A DNA stretch of 64,000 bases, taken from positions 62,001 through 126,000 of the forward strand of contig NZ_JAFMPP010000005.1 in NCBI RefSeq assembly GCF_017349315.1, written 5' to 3'. This document shows, in pieces, positions 17,281-26,121 of the stretch; the stretch's first letter is position 1; each line of letters opens with the position of its first letter. The position numbers and the translations under genes were made by a program. The notes under the pieces are model-generated. The model saw only the letters and a program-made list of their open reading frames with translations, was not told the origin of the DNA and ran no database searches. The stretch is from Jiella flava. GTDB taxonomy: Bacteria; Pseudomonadota; Alphaproteobacteria; Rhizobiales; Rhizobiaceae.

Positions 17281-18338
17281 GCTTTCTGGCGCTGGCTGCC
17301 ATCAGCAAAAGTTTTGGACCCAATCAGGTCGTCAAGGACTTCAATCTCTCCGTCGGCAAGGGCGAATTCGTGTCCTTCCTCGGCCCGTCCGGCTGCGGCA
17401 AGACCACCGTCTTGCGCATGGTCGCCGGCTTTGAGACGCCGAGCGCCGGTACGATCCGGATCGACGGCCAGGATGTGACCCGGCTGCCCGCCAACAAGCG
17501 GCGCATCGGCATGGTGTTTCAGGCCTATGCGCTGTTTCCGAACATGAGCGTCAGCCAGAACGTCGCCTTCGGACTCAAGGTGGCGGGGGCCGATCGTGCC
17601 ACCATCAGCCGCCGGGTCGGCGAGATGCTGGAGCTGATCAAGCTCGATCATCTCGGCGAGCGCTTTCCCTATCAGCTCTCCGGCGGCCAGCAGCAGCGTG
17701 TCGCCCTGGCGCGGGCGCTCGCGCCGAAGCCGAATTTGCTGCTGCTCGACGAGCCGCTCTCGGCGCTCGACGCCCAGATCCGCGTCTCGCTGCGCGACGA
17801 CATTCGTGCCATTCAGCGCGAACTCGGCATCACCACGATCTTCGTGACCCACGATCAGGAGGAGGCGCTGTCGATCTCCGATCGCGTCGTCGTCATGCAT
17901 CAGGGTCGGGCCGACCAACTGGGGACGCCGGCGGAGATCTATAACCGACCCGCTACCCGTTTCGTCGCCAATTTCGTCGGCAAGCTCAACACCTTCGAGG
18001 CGAGGATCGCCGATGCCGATGAGGGGCAGCTGAACTTTGCCGGAAAGGATTTCACGGCACCCACCCCGCTGCGCGGGCTGCGCAGCGGCGATCCGATCAC
18101 TGTTGCTTTGCGGCCCGAAGCCTTGGCCTTGCACCGCCGCCACGACGATGAAGCCTCGCTGCAAGGCAAGGTGCTGGACTTCAATTTCCTCGGTTCGGTG
18201 ATCCGCGCCAAGGTCGAAGTCGACGGCCGGCCGATCTGTCTCGACATGTTCAACCAGTCGGGTTTTACGATGCCGCCGGTCGGAACGGCGACGGAGCTTT
18301 ACTTCTCCCGCTCCGATCTCCTGGTGCTGCCCGAATAA
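17277..18338 (+). CDS. ABC transporter ATP-binding protein (PotA/FbpC/PhnT-like)
   Basis: A 353-residue ATPase with Walker A GPSGCGKT (36-43), signature LSGGQ (133-137), Walker B LLLDEP (154-159) and a C-terminal TOBE-type domain from about residue 270. It completes the four-gene importer. Length and domain order match PotA, FbpC and PhnT, which cannot be told apart by eye. Confidence 0.9.
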   Translation: MSFLALAAISKSFGPNQVVKDFNLSVGKGEFVSFLGPSGCGKTTVLRMVAGFETPSAGTIRIDGQDVTRLPANKRRIGMVFQAYALFPNMSVSQNVAFGLKVAGADRATISRRVGEMLELIKLDHLGERFPYQLSGGQQQRVALARALAPKPNLLLLDEPLSALDAQIRVSLRDDIRAIQRELGITTIFVTHDQEEALSISDRVVVMHQGRADQLGTPAEIYNRPATRFVANFVGKLNTFEARIADADEGQLNFAGKDFTAPTPLRGLRSGDPITVALRPEALALHRRHDDEASLQGKVLDFNFLGSVIRAKVEVDGRPICLDMFNQSGFTMPPVGTATELYFSRSDLLVLPE

Positions 18339-18351
18339 GGACACGGGACCA

Positions 18352-18368
18352 GCGATCGCGACGATCGC
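18352..18368. terminator. Short hairpin between convergent genes
   Basis: GCGATCG and CGATCGC pair perfectly around CGA, 13 bases after the ATPase stop and between convergent genes. No T run follows, so factor-independent termination is uncertain. Confidence 0.3.
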
Positions 18369-18414
18369 GGGCGCTCGTGTGATCGGTCGGACCGCTCCTT
18401 GAGCCGATCTCGGG

Positions 18415-19566
18415 TCAGCGCAAGACGCCGCGCGCGGCAAGATTGCGCATCAGCGCCCGGGTGCCGAAGGTCCAGGGCGCCGCATGGTCGGCGCGCGTTA
18501 CGGTGTTGACGAGGCGGCCGAGTTTCGGCGTCGCGATTTCGACAACGTCGCCGATTTTGTGGGTGAAGCCGCTGCCCGGCGCGTCGCGATCCTGCACCGG
18601 CGCGAACATCGTGCCGAGAAACAGCATGAAGCCGTCGGGATATTGGTGACAGGCATTCATCGCGTGGCTGACGAGATCGGCCGGCGCGCGGCTGATCTCG
18701 GCCATGTTGGAATGGCCGGACAGGGTGAAGCCATCCGTGCCGATCACCGTCATCGTCAAGGTCGCCTGCTCGAGATCGGCCAGGTGGAAATTTTCGTCGA
18801 ACAGCCGGATGAACGGGCCGATGGCGCAGGAGGCGTTGTTATCCTTGGCCTTGCCGAGGAGCAGCGCCGAGCGTCCCTCGACGTCGCGCAGATTGACGTC
18901 GTTGCCGAGCGTTGCGCCGCGGATCGTGCCGGTGCTGTCGACGGCGAGGACGATCTCCGGCTCGGGATTGTTCCAGGCCGAGATCGGGTTAACGCCGACT
19001 TCGGCGCCATAGCCGACTGCGGACATCGGCTGCGACTTGGTGAACACCTCGGCGTCCGGGCCGATCCCGACCTCCAGATATTGCGACCACAGACCCTCGC
19101 GCTGCAGGATCGCGCGCACGTCCTCAGCCTGCTGCGATCCGGCGCGGATCTTGGCAAGATTGCCGCCGATCAGGCTGCCGATGCGGGTGCGGATGGCCTC
19201 GGCGCGGGCCGGATCACCGCCGGTCCGCTCGTCGATGACGCGCTCGATCATGCTCTGCGCGAAGGTCACGCCGCAGGCCTTCAGCGCCTGCAGGTCGCAA
19301 GGGGCCAGCAGGCAGGCGGCATCGGCGCCGCTGCGCATTTCCTTGGCGTCGCTGCGGACGAATTCGGTGAGCGCGCCGAGCGTTTCGCCGTCAAGGCTGG
19401 CAAAGCGACCGACGGGATCGTCGTCGAGGAAGTCCGACATGGTTGATACGCTGGCGGTGACGTCGATCAGGAAGCCGTCACGGACGATCACAACGGATGG
19501 ACCGGCAAGGTTCGGGCGCCAGACGCGGCCGACGAGCTTGGCCGTTGCGAAATCCTCGGGAAGCAT
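18415..19566 (-). CDS. Fumarylacetoacetate hydrolase (FAH)-family protein
   Basis: A 383-residue FAH-superfamily protein: a Mg2+-dependent hydrolase, decarboxylase or dehydratase of beta-dicarbonyl or 2-keto-3-deoxy acids. The metal ligands are visible as PEPEI (E202, E204) and GNDVNLRD (D223), followed by the family LLLGKAKDNNASCAIGPFI segment in two parts. ATG 19566 follows GAGGA; the frame is open 74 codons further upstream. The long N-terminal region (1-180) is like that of the sugar-acid branch (2-keto-3-deoxy-pentonate dehydratases) rather than of classical FAH. It is convergent with the ABC unit and stands alone. Confidence 0.83.
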   Translation of the reverse strand: MLPEDFATAKLVGRVWRPNLAGPSVVIVRDGFLIDVTASVSTMSDFLDDDPVGRFASLDGETLGALTEFVRSDAKEMRSGADAACLLAPCDLQALKACGVTFAQSMIERVIDERTGGDPARAEAIRTRIGSLIGGNLAKIRAGSQQAEDVRAILQREGLWSQYLEVGIGPDAEVFTKSQPMSAVGYGAEVGVNPISAWNNPEPEIVLAVDSTGTIRGATLGNDVNLRDVEGRSALLLGKAKDNNASCAIGPFIRLFDENFHLADLEQATLTMTVIGTDGFTLSGHSNMAEISRAPADLVSHAMNACHQYPDGFMLFLGTMFAPVQDRDAPGSGFTHKIGDVVEIATPKLGRLVNTVTRADHAAPWTFGTRALMRNLAARGVLR

Positions 19567-20278
19567 GGAAATCCTCGAATTTGATGGACGATCATCAGGC
19601 TGCGTTGAGCCGTCGCTCCCAGCAACAGGAATTTTGGCATGAGGGCAAGGCACATGCCTCGCCGGGCAGCGGACGGCTGCGCTCGTGACGACCGCCGGAG
19701 CGAGGCGTTTGGTCATGACGGTCCCAACTCGGGGCATCGCGATGGTCGATGGCAGGGTGCCGTTGCCCTTTGCTGGCGACTCGGCCAAGATTTTTCACAA
19801 AGGTCTTCGGTTGCCGCCGGCAAAGGTCTGTAAGGCGGGTGTGGTTGTCGACGGGGCGTGGACGCTGCGTGTGGCCGACACGCGTACGATACTCACCCAT
19901 GACCGCAACCTTTAAGCGATGATTGGCGCCAAATCTGACCGCCGCGTGTTCGTCCTGATCGCCGACGTCTTAAGTCAGCGTGAGAAGGCCGTAGCCGGCC
20001 ATTCGCGCTCCGGCCTAAAAATTGTCGATCTGATCAATGCGATGATATTCATTCCCATCGTACTAATTTTGAAATATATTTATTTCAATTTCAAATAGAG
20101 ATCATTTCAGTGTCTTTTGAGTCATAATTTTAGAGTTATGTTATAAATCAGCGTAAAATATCAAATTTTATCGTTGTCATTGTCATCTCATAAAGGGCAT
20201 TCGTGTTGATAGGCGCCCACGCCACGCTGCGGATTTGTGATTCCGCATAAGTAATCTTCATCATGAAACGAGTTTGGA
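19567..20278. other. Intergenic region before the exopolysaccharide locus
   Basis: About 710 bases. Its left part holds a plus-strand frame, GTG 19685 to TAA 19915, of 76 codons ending VADTRTILTHDRNL, with coding-like base use but no recognisable product. Its right part (20040-20180) is strikingly AT-rich for this genome and carries a perfect palindrome; it should contain the promoter of the exopolysaccharide genes. Confidence 0.5.
20069..20088. promoter_or_regulatory. Perfect palindrome TTGAAATA-TATT-TATTTCAA in AT-rich promoter region
   Basis: Arms 20069-20076 and 20081-20088 are exact complements. It lies 191 bases upstream of the first exopolysaccharide gene in the most AT-rich stretch of the window. 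Regulators of the MucR/Ros type, known to bind AT-rich DNA upstream of alphaproteobacterial exopolysaccharide genes, are a natural candidate, but this is inference. Confidence 0.4.
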
Positions 20279-21754
20279 ATGTCTCGCTTTGCGTGCTTCA
20301 TTGTTGACGTGGTCATGATCTTCATCGTTTCATTGTTGGCGGTGGCGGTCCGGGGAGCATCGTTGAGTGCCCTTGTCGAGACGTATCATCACCTCGTTTT
20401 TGGCGGCCTGGCCGCGCTGAGCGCCTTGCTGGTCTGGCCCCTGTGCGGTTTGCCGCGGCGGCCATGGCGGTATTTCGGTGTCTCGGACGCCATGCGTCTG
20501 GTCGGTGCGGCCACGATGGTCGTTCTGTTGACGCTGTTTGCGACCTTCACCATCGATCGATCCGTCGCCTTGGCGCGCTCGGTCCCGATTTTGCAGTGGT
20601 CGATGTGCCTGGCCTTCTTGGTTCTGGCCCGCCTCATCGCCCGCTACGTGCTGGCGCGTTTGCCGACCCGCTGGGGGGGCGAATTTGGCGAGCGGGAATA
20701 TGTCCTCCTCGTCGGCTTCAATCACCGCGCGGAGATTTTTTTGCGCTGCGTCGAGACGCTCTATGCGCGGCGTCTGTCCGTGGTTGGCATCCTGGAAGAG
20801 GACTCGGCGATGCGCGGCTGTGTCCTGCGTGGAAAGCCCGTCATGGGGCGGCCGTCGAACCTGCGCGCCACAGTTTTGCGGTTGCGCAATCAAGGGGTGG
20901 AGATCAGCCGGGTCGTCGTTACGGTCCCGCACGCCGACCTCTCGACCCGGTTCGAAGCCGACTGCGCCGAATTGGGTGAGGAGACCGGCCTCCGTCTCGA
21001 GCATTTCGATGGTCTCTTGGGGATCGACCATTCGCAACGGCCACGGTCACCGACTCATCCCGCAGCGGATTTGCATGTTGGCGGCGGTCTTCGCAGCGGC
21101 TTGCAGATTTTGGGCACGGCCAGGGGGCGATATCTCGCGGCCAAGCGGGCGATCGACATCACCGTCGCCTTTGGGGCGATCATGCTGCTCGCACCGCTCT
21201 ATCTGCTGGTCGCGTCGCTGACGGCGATCGACCTCGGCATGCCTGTCACTTTCTGGCAGGAGCGTCCGGGGCGCCGGCGCCGACCGTTCCGGGTCTACAA
21301 ATTCCGCACCATGCGCGATGCCTATGATCTTGATGGCAACGAGGTGCCCGAAGCGCTGCGGGTGACCCGAATTGGCAGGATGCTGCGCCGCATGCGGCTC
21401 GACGAATTGCCTCAGCTCTTCAACATTCTCGTCGGGCATATGTCCTTCGTCGGGCCCCGTCCGCTGCTTCCCGAAGATCAGCCGGACACGTCCGAAACCC
21501 GGTTGTCGATACGCCCCGGTCTGACCGGTTGGGCGCAGATCCACGGCGGGCGGTCCATCTCGGCGGGCGAAAAGGGCGTCCTCGACTGCTGGTATGTCCA
21601 CCATGCCAGCCTTTGGCTCGACGTGAAGATCATCTTGTTGACGCTGCCCTTCCTGATCGGGGGGGACCGCAGTGTGACGCGCGACGCAGACGGGGTAACC
21701 GGCCGAGCCGCCGGGTCTTTGCAGAGCCTTTCCGACGCTGCGGTCGGTCCCTGA
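20279..21754 (+). CDS. Undecaprenyl-phosphate sugar-1-phosphate transferase (WbaP/ExoY-like), initiating exopolysaccharide synthesis
   Basis: A 491-residue polyprenyl glycosylphosphotransferase: it transfers a sugar-1-phosphate from a nucleotide sugar to undecaprenyl phosphate at the inner membrane. Four N-terminal spans (about 5-25, 38-56, 72-92, 105-125), a Rossmann-like middle region (YVLLVGFNHRAEIFL from 141), a membrane re-entrant segment (292-315) and the catalytic bacterial sugar-transferase domain (about 284-465) with VYKFRTM (339-345), RLDELPQLFNI, VGPRP and RPGLTGWAQI (412-421) are all present. The ATG has only a weak site upstream. It is the first gene of the exopolysaccharide locus. 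Confidence 0.92.
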   Translation: MSRFACFIVDVVMIFIVSLLAVAVRGASLSALVETYHHLVFGGLAALSALLVWPLCGLPRRPWRYFGVSDAMRLVGAATMVVLLTLFATFTIDRSVALARSVPILQWSMCLAFLVLARLIARYVLARLPTRWGGEFGEREYVLLVGFNHRAEIFLRCVETLYARRLSVVGILEEDSAMRGCVLRGKPVMGRPSNLRATVLRLRNQGVEISRVVVTVPHADLSTRFEADCAELGEETGLRLEHFDGLLGIDHSQRPRSPTHPAADLHVGGGLRSGLQILGTARGRYLAAKRAIDITVAFGAIMLLAPLYLLVASLTAIDLGMPVTFWQERPGRRRRPFRVYKFRTMRDAYDLDGNEVPEALRVTRIGRMLRRMRLDELPQLFNILVGHMSFVGPRPLLPEDQPDTSETRLSIRPGLTGWAQIHGGRSISAGEKGVLDCWYVHHASLWLDVKIILLTLPFLIGGDRSVTRDADGVTGRAAGSLQSLSDAAVGP

Positions 21755-21856
21755 GGGCGGGGCATGAATGTTGCGATCGGCTTTTCGACCAACACATTGA
21801 ATTCAAGACGTTAATCATTTTTACGCGCCCATCGTGGGCGCGATAAAGGCCGCAAG

Positions 21857-22453
21857 ATGTCGAATGATCGGCTTGGTCACGCAAGGGACGACCAAGCAAA
21901 TGGAGATAGGCTTATGTTGACGGACCCGGATATCGACACGGCCCGAATCCGTCCCTCGTCCTATGCGGTTCATTGTCGTGCCGGGCGCGAAAGCCGTGCG
22001 GTGGCAAATCTTGAGCGGCAGGCGTTCGATGTCTTTCTGCCGCTGTTGCGATCACGTCAGATCCGCAATGGCCGTGCCAGTGATGTCCTGCGCCCGCTGT
22101 TTCCGAGCTACATCTTCGTTTCCTTCGATCCTGCGGCGACCGCTTGGCGCCGGATCAATGGCACGTTTGGCGTCAAGCGCCTGGTGACCCTCGGAGACGC
22201 GCCGCAGCCAGTCGATCCGGCCTTCATGACGATGCTCCGACACGCCTGTGACGATCAGGGTGTCTTCTCGTTTCGGAATGCCAGCGGTTTTCGGCAGGGC
22301 GAGCGTGTGATGCTCGCGTCCGGGCCGCTGGCTGAAATGGTCGGGACGATCGAGGCCATGAGCGGGACGAATCGCGCGCTTCTGCTTCTGAGTATCCTCG
22401 GACGTTCGACGCGCGTTTCGGTGACTCTCGATGATTTGCGAAAAATTGCCTGA
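21857..22453 (+). CDS. NusG/RfaH-like transcription elongation factor
   Basis: A NusG-family protein of up to 198 residues. The N-terminal NGN domain begins SSYAVHCRAGRESRAVANLE and continues RQAFDVFLPLLRSR and LFPSYIFVSFDP, matching specialised NusG paralogues such as RfaH and LoaP rather than housekeeping NusG. The C-terminal KOW part (RQGERVMLASGPLAEMVGTI) is present. Either ATG 21857 or ATG 21914 could start it; both have purine-rich sites. It lies inside the exopolysaccharide locus, upstream of a long untranslated leader containing an ops-like sequence. The likely job is antitermination or pause suppression over the long glycosyltransferase operon. Confidence 0.85.
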   Translation: MSNDRLGHARDDQANGDRLMLTDPDIDTARIRPSSYAVHCRAGRESRAVANLERQAFDVFLPLLRSRQIRNGRASDVLRPLFPSYIFVSFDPAATAWRRINGTFGVKRLVTLGDAPQPVDPAFMTMLRHACDDQGVFSFRNASGFRQGERVMLASGPLAEMVGTIEAMSGTNRALLLLSILGRSTRVSVTLDDLRKIA

Positions 22454-22865
22454 ATCTGTTTTGGAAAACGGTAACCAAGACGTCGTGAGTGGCCTGGATA
22501 CCATTGAGTTTGCAAGATCCAGTCGCTAAGGCAAGCTTGCGATTTGCGGTGATGAGTCGCGTCGCTTGGGCCGCGCACTGAAGGCGCCGGCTGAACTGAA
22601 ACCATTGATCTATAAGTCGATACTTTTGGTCCCCTGTGTGACCGGGAGTGCGGTAGCTGTGGCTGGCTGTCCTGCGGTCAGGTCGCTTGGCCGGGCGGGG
22701 CCGACGAGGGGAAAATCAAAAACGTTGGCTCTTCTGGATGGAAGAGCAGTGTGTCGCACGCCTGTGGCCGACTCGAGGCCGGGGATGCGCGCGCGAGCGA
22801 GCACGTCTCGGCGGTCGAGCGCCGTGAGCACGTGATTTGCCCGCAAGCAGAGGATTGCAACCAGT
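22454..22865 (+). promoter_or_regulatory. 412-base leader before the glycan operon, with ops-like GCGGTAGC at 22650-22657
   Basis: No gene is seen between the RfaH-like gene and the epimerase gene. At 22650-22657 the non-template strand reads GCGGTAGC (context GTGCGGTAGCTGTGG), equal to the core of the enterobacterial ops element GGCGGTAGCGTG that recruits RfaH and whose GC-GGTA-GC core can form a small DNA hairpin. That one 8-mer matches in a leader next to an RfaH-like gene is suggestive, not proof. Confidence 0.4.
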
Positions 22866-23849
22866 ATGAAACGTGTTCTTGTGTGTGGAGCCGGCGGCTT
22901 CATCGGTCACCATCTCGTCCAGCGTTTGAAAGCCGAGGGAGCCTGGGTTCGCGGAGCCGATCTCAAGTATCCGGGCTATAGCGCGAGCGGGGCAGACGAG
23001 TTCGTCCTCGGCGACTTGCGGAACCAGACATTCGTCGGCGAACTCTTCGATCAGCCGTTTGACGAGATCTATCAGTTGGCGGCGGACATGGGGGGCGCGG
23101 GCTACATCTTCACCGGCGAGCACGATGCCGATGTCATGCGCAACTCGGCACTGATCAATCTCAATGTCCTCGATACGGCGTCGCAAACCGGCTGCCGTCG
23201 GATCTTTTATTCGTCTTCGGCCTGCATCTATCCCGAATACAATCAGCTCGACCCGGATAATCCCAACTGCGCGGAAGACAGTGCTTATCCGGCGGCGCCC
23301 GATAGCGAATATGGCTGGGAAAAGCTGTTCAGTGAGCGGCTCTATCTCTCCTATGCTCGAAATTACGGGATGCAGGTGCGTATTGCGCGCTTTCATAATA
23401 TTTTCGGCCCGCAGGGCAGCTGGAACGACGGCAAGGAAAAAGCGCCGGCTGCGCTCTGCCGCAAGGTCGCCGAGGCCGAAGACGGCGCCGCGATCGAGAT
23501 CTGGGGAGACGGCCAGCAGACCCGTTCCTTCCTCTATATCGACGACTGTCTGGAGGCGGTGCTGCGCTTGATGCGGTCCGACTGGACCGGACCGGTCAAT
23601 ATCGGCTCCGAGGAAATGGTCAGCATCAACCTGTTGGCCGACATGATCGCGGCGATCGCAGGTAAAGCGCTCGGCAAGCGCCATGTTCCGGGTGCCGCGG
23701 GTGTGCGTGGCCGCAATTCCGACAACCGCCTCATCCGCGAGAAGCTGGACTGGGAGCCGACCTTGCCGCTGCACGCCGGCTTGGCAAAGACCTATGCGTG
23801 GGTCAGCCAGCAAGTGTCGGCCGCACAGTTTGGGATCGCCGCAGAATGA
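22866..23849 (+). CDS. GDP-mannose 3,5-epimerase-like NDP-sugar epimerase (SDR)
   Basis: A 327-residue extended SDR. The NAD site is GAGGFIG (8-14). Active-site features match plant and bacterial GDP-mannose 3,5-epimerases: AADMGGAGYIFTGEHD (72-87), SSSACIYPEYNQ (116-127) with Cys120, YGWEK (149-153) with Tyr149/Lys153, and FHNIFGP followed by GKEKAPAA with Lys192. These provide the Cys/Lys acid-base pair for C3 and C5 epimerisation, giving GDP-L-galactose (or GDP-L-gulose) from GDP-D-mannose. GAGG lies 10 bases upstream of the ATG. It overlaps the following gene by 4 bases. It predicts an L-sugar in the polymer. Confidence 0.85.
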   Translation: MKRVLVCGAGGFIGHHLVQRLKAEGAWVRGADLKYPGYSASGADEFVLGDLRNQTFVGELFDQPFDEIYQLAADMGGAGYIFTGEHDADVMRNSALINLNVLDTASQTGCRRIFYSSSACIYPEYNQLDPDNPNCAEDSAYPAAPDSEYGWEKLFSERLYLSYARNYGMQVRIARFHNIFGPQGSWNDGKEKAPAALCRKVAEAEDGAAIEIWGDGQQTRSFLYIDDCLEAVLRLMRSDWTGPVNIGSEEMVSINLLADMIAAIAGKALGKRHVPGAAGVRGRNSDNRLIREKLDWEPTLPLHAGLAKTYAWVSQQVSAAQFGIAAE

Positions 23850-24646
23850 GGGGCCTCGCAACCGCGAGTTTGCCGACCGCGACGATCCTTGGCAGCCGGG
23901 TTCATGGCCCGACGCTTGATGAGGCGAGCCGGATCGTTGCGCAGTGGATCGCACGCCGCGACGGCCGCTGCCGTCACCTTGCGGTGACCGGATTTCATGG
24001 TCTTTGGGTGGGACACCGCGAGCCTGATTTTCAGGAGATCCTCAACGCGGCCGACCTGTTTTGCCCGGATGGCATCGCACCGATCCTGCTGTCACGCCTG
24101 TCGGGCAGGCCGCTGCCGCAGCGTGTCCCGGGACCTGACATCATGCAGAAGATGCTCGAAATCGCCCAAGCCACAGGCTACCGAAGCTATTTCTACGGCG
24201 ACACCGAGACGACCTTGGCGGCACTGCGCGAGCGGCTCCGGACGAATTTCCCGGGCGCTCCGGTCGCGGGCTGTATCTCACCGCCCTTCCGCCCTTTGAG
24301 TGCGGCGGAGGAAGCAGCCCACATCGACGCGATCAACGCCTCAGGCGCCGACATTTTGTGGGTCGGTCTCGGTTGCCCGAAACAGGAGCGCTGGATTGCC
24401 CGCAATCGGGCACGACTGACGGTGCCGGTCGCCATCGGCGTCGGAGCTGCCTTTCGCTTCCACGCCGGCTTGGCCAGGCGCGCGCCGCGTTGGTTGGGTG
24501 AGGCCGGCTTCGAGTGGTTGTGGCGACTGGCGATGGAGCCGAAAAAGGTGGCGCGGCGAGATTTTTCCGACGGTCCGCGATTCCTCGTGGCGGCACTGAG
24601 CGAGGCGGTTCGCCTTCGCTATGGCGACAAGGACGCGGCGCGGTGA
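23846..24646 (+). CDS. WecG/TagA/CpsF-family glycosyltransferase (GT26)
   Basis: A 266-residue GT26-like transferase. Recognisable blocks are FCPDGIAPILLSRLSG with PLPQRVPGPD, the middle YRSYFYGDTE, and DILWVGLGCPKQERWIA then VAIGVGAAFRFHAG. Family members add N-acetylmannosamine(-uronate) or glucose to lipid-linked primers at the membrane surface. ATG 23846 overlaps the epimerase stop (ATGA); its own end overlaps the flippase GTG (GTGA). Confidence 0.88.
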   Translation: MRGLATASLPTATILGSRVHGPTLDEASRIVAQWIARRDGRCRHLAVTGFHGLWVGHREPDFQEILNAADLFCPDGIAPILLSRLSGRPLPQRVPGPDIMQKMLEIAQATGYRSYFYGDTETTLAALRERLRTNFPGAPVAGCISPPFRPLSAAEEAAHIDAINASGADILWVGLGCPKQERWIARNRARLTVPVAIGVGAAFRFHAGLARRAPRWLGEAGFEWLWRLAMEPKKVARRDFSDGPRFLVAALSEAVRLRYGDKDAAR

Positions 24647-26121
24647 GAACCGGTCGGCATACGCTCTACAATCTTGGCGGGGCGGGAGCCTCGCTGGCGA
24701 TCATGCTAGTGACAGTGCCGCTCTATATGCGCGCCGTCGGCGAGGCGCGTTACGGCATTCTCGCGATCGTCTGGCTGTTGCTTGGATATTTCAGCGTCTT
24801 CGATCTCGGCCTCGGTCGCGCCTGCGCCCAGGCGATTGCCGCGAGCGACCCGGATCGGGCAGACCACCGAAACGACATTGTCTGGAGCGCGCTGCTTGCC
24901 AATGCCGGGTTCGGGGGGATTGGTGGCGGCGCGCTGTTTCTGGCGGCGGGCTTGGTTCTGCCGAATGTGATGGCGCGGAACGGCGCGCTTCTCGGCGAGG
25001 TGATGGTTGTGCTGCCGTGGCTGGCGGCGGCGGTTCCGATTGCGACGACCACGGCGGTCTTCAACGGCGTCCTGCTCGGGCGGGGCCGGTTTCTGGAAAT
25101 GAATCTCCTGGTCGTCGCCGGATCGGCACTGTTCCAGATCCTGCCGGTGGTCGTCGCAGGCCGCGTTGGGCCGCAACTCGAATATGTGATTCCAGCTGCC
25201 ATCGTCGCTCGGATCCTTGGCGTGATCCCGATAGTGATCGTCAGTGCGCGGGTGTTGCCGATTGGCCGGCCGCGTCGAGCCTGTCTGGCGGAACTCCCGC
25301 GTCTGCTGCGCTTCGGCCTTTGGGTGTCCGGGGCCAGTCTCGTCGCGCCGCTTCTCGCAAGCGCGGACCGGATGATCATCGGGTTGCTGGCGGGACCGTC
25401 GGCGGTCAGCCATTACGTCGTTCCGCTCAGTATTGCCGATCGGCTGAACGTCCTGCCCCGGAGCCTCGCGCAGAGCCTGTTTCCGGAACTTGCAGCGGAT
25501 CGTGACGATGCGCAGACGAAACGGCGTGTCCGGAATATCGTCCTCGGTCTCAGCGCGCTGCTCGCCCCGGCGAGTTGTGCCGCAATCGCCCTGTTGCCGG
25601 CCTTCTTGGCGCTTTGGATCGGTCCGGCCTTTGCCGCGCAATCGTCCTTGACCGGGCAAATCCTGTTTGTCGGCGTTTGGCTCAACGTGGCGGCGATCGT
25701 GCCGCACACCATGTTGCATGCAATTGGTCGGCCGGACTTGCCGCTGAAATTCTACCTGATCGAGATCGGTCCCTATCTGCTGCTGCTCTGGCTCGGCTTG
25801 AGCTTCGGCGGGATCGCCGGAGCGGCAGGGGCCTGGAGCCTTCGCACCGGCGCGGACATGGTCTTGATGATCGTCGGAACCGGACTGGGATGGTCGACCG
25901 TGTGGCGATTGCTGCCCCATTTCGGTTTGTTGTCGCTGGCGCTTTTGGCCGGGCAGTTCGCACCCGATCCGGCTCTCAGAGCGATCGTCCAAACCGGGAT
26001 CGTCGCCGTCTCGCTCGCCTTGGCTTGGCACCGGTTCCCTCTCGACTTCTGGCGGGGTCGGCTCGGCTGGCGCGTCAAGCGCACCCAATCGCCGGATGGT
26101 CAGATCGGAGAGATCGCATGA
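24643..26121 (+). CDS. Lipid-linked oligosaccharide flippase (Wzx-like, MOP/PST superfamily)
   Basis: A 492-residue integral membrane protein, nearly all hydrophobic, with about 12-14 spans. It begins VRTGRHTLYNLGGAGASLAI; the segment YGILAIVWLLLGYFSVFDLG followed by LGRACAQAIA is typical of polysaccharide flippases. GTG 24643 is chosen because it couples to the preceding stop (GTGA) and the next gene follows by ATGA. It should move the undecaprenyl-linked repeat unit to the periplasm. Confidence 0.85.
   Translation: MRTGRHTLYNLGGAGASLAIMLVTVPLYMRAVGEARYGILAIVWLLLGYFSVFDLGLGRACAQAIAASDPDRADHRNDIVWSALLANAGFGGIGGGALFLAAGLVLPNVMARNGALLGEVMVVLPWLAAAVPIATTTAVFNGVLLGRGRFLEMNLLVVAGSALFQILPVVVAGRVGPQLEYVIPAAIVARILGVIPIVIVSARVLPIGRPRRACLAELPRLLRFGLWVSGASLVAPLLASADRMIIGLLAGPSAVSHYVVPLSIADRLNVLPRSLAQSLFPELAADRDDAQTKRRVRNIVLGLSALLAPASCAAIALLPAFLALWIGPAFAAQSSLTGQILFVGVWLNVAAIVPHTMLHAIGRPDLPLKFYLIEIGPYLLLLWLGLSFGGIAGAAGAWSLRTGADMVLMIVGTGLGWSTVWRLLPHFGLLSLALLAGQFAPDPALRAIVQTGIVAVSLALAWHRFPLDFWRGRLGWRVKRTQSPDGQIGEIA

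Noticed and set aside
17139-18440. Minus-strand 433-codon open frame opposite the PotA-like ATPase
   Set aside because: Complement of a canonical ABC ATPase; composition is non-protein-like.
24706-26088. Minus-strand 460-codon open frame opposite the flippase gene
   Set aside because: Rich in Gln, Arg, Asp and Pro with no domain, lying exactly opposite a well-supported membrane protein: a GC-rich antisense shadow.
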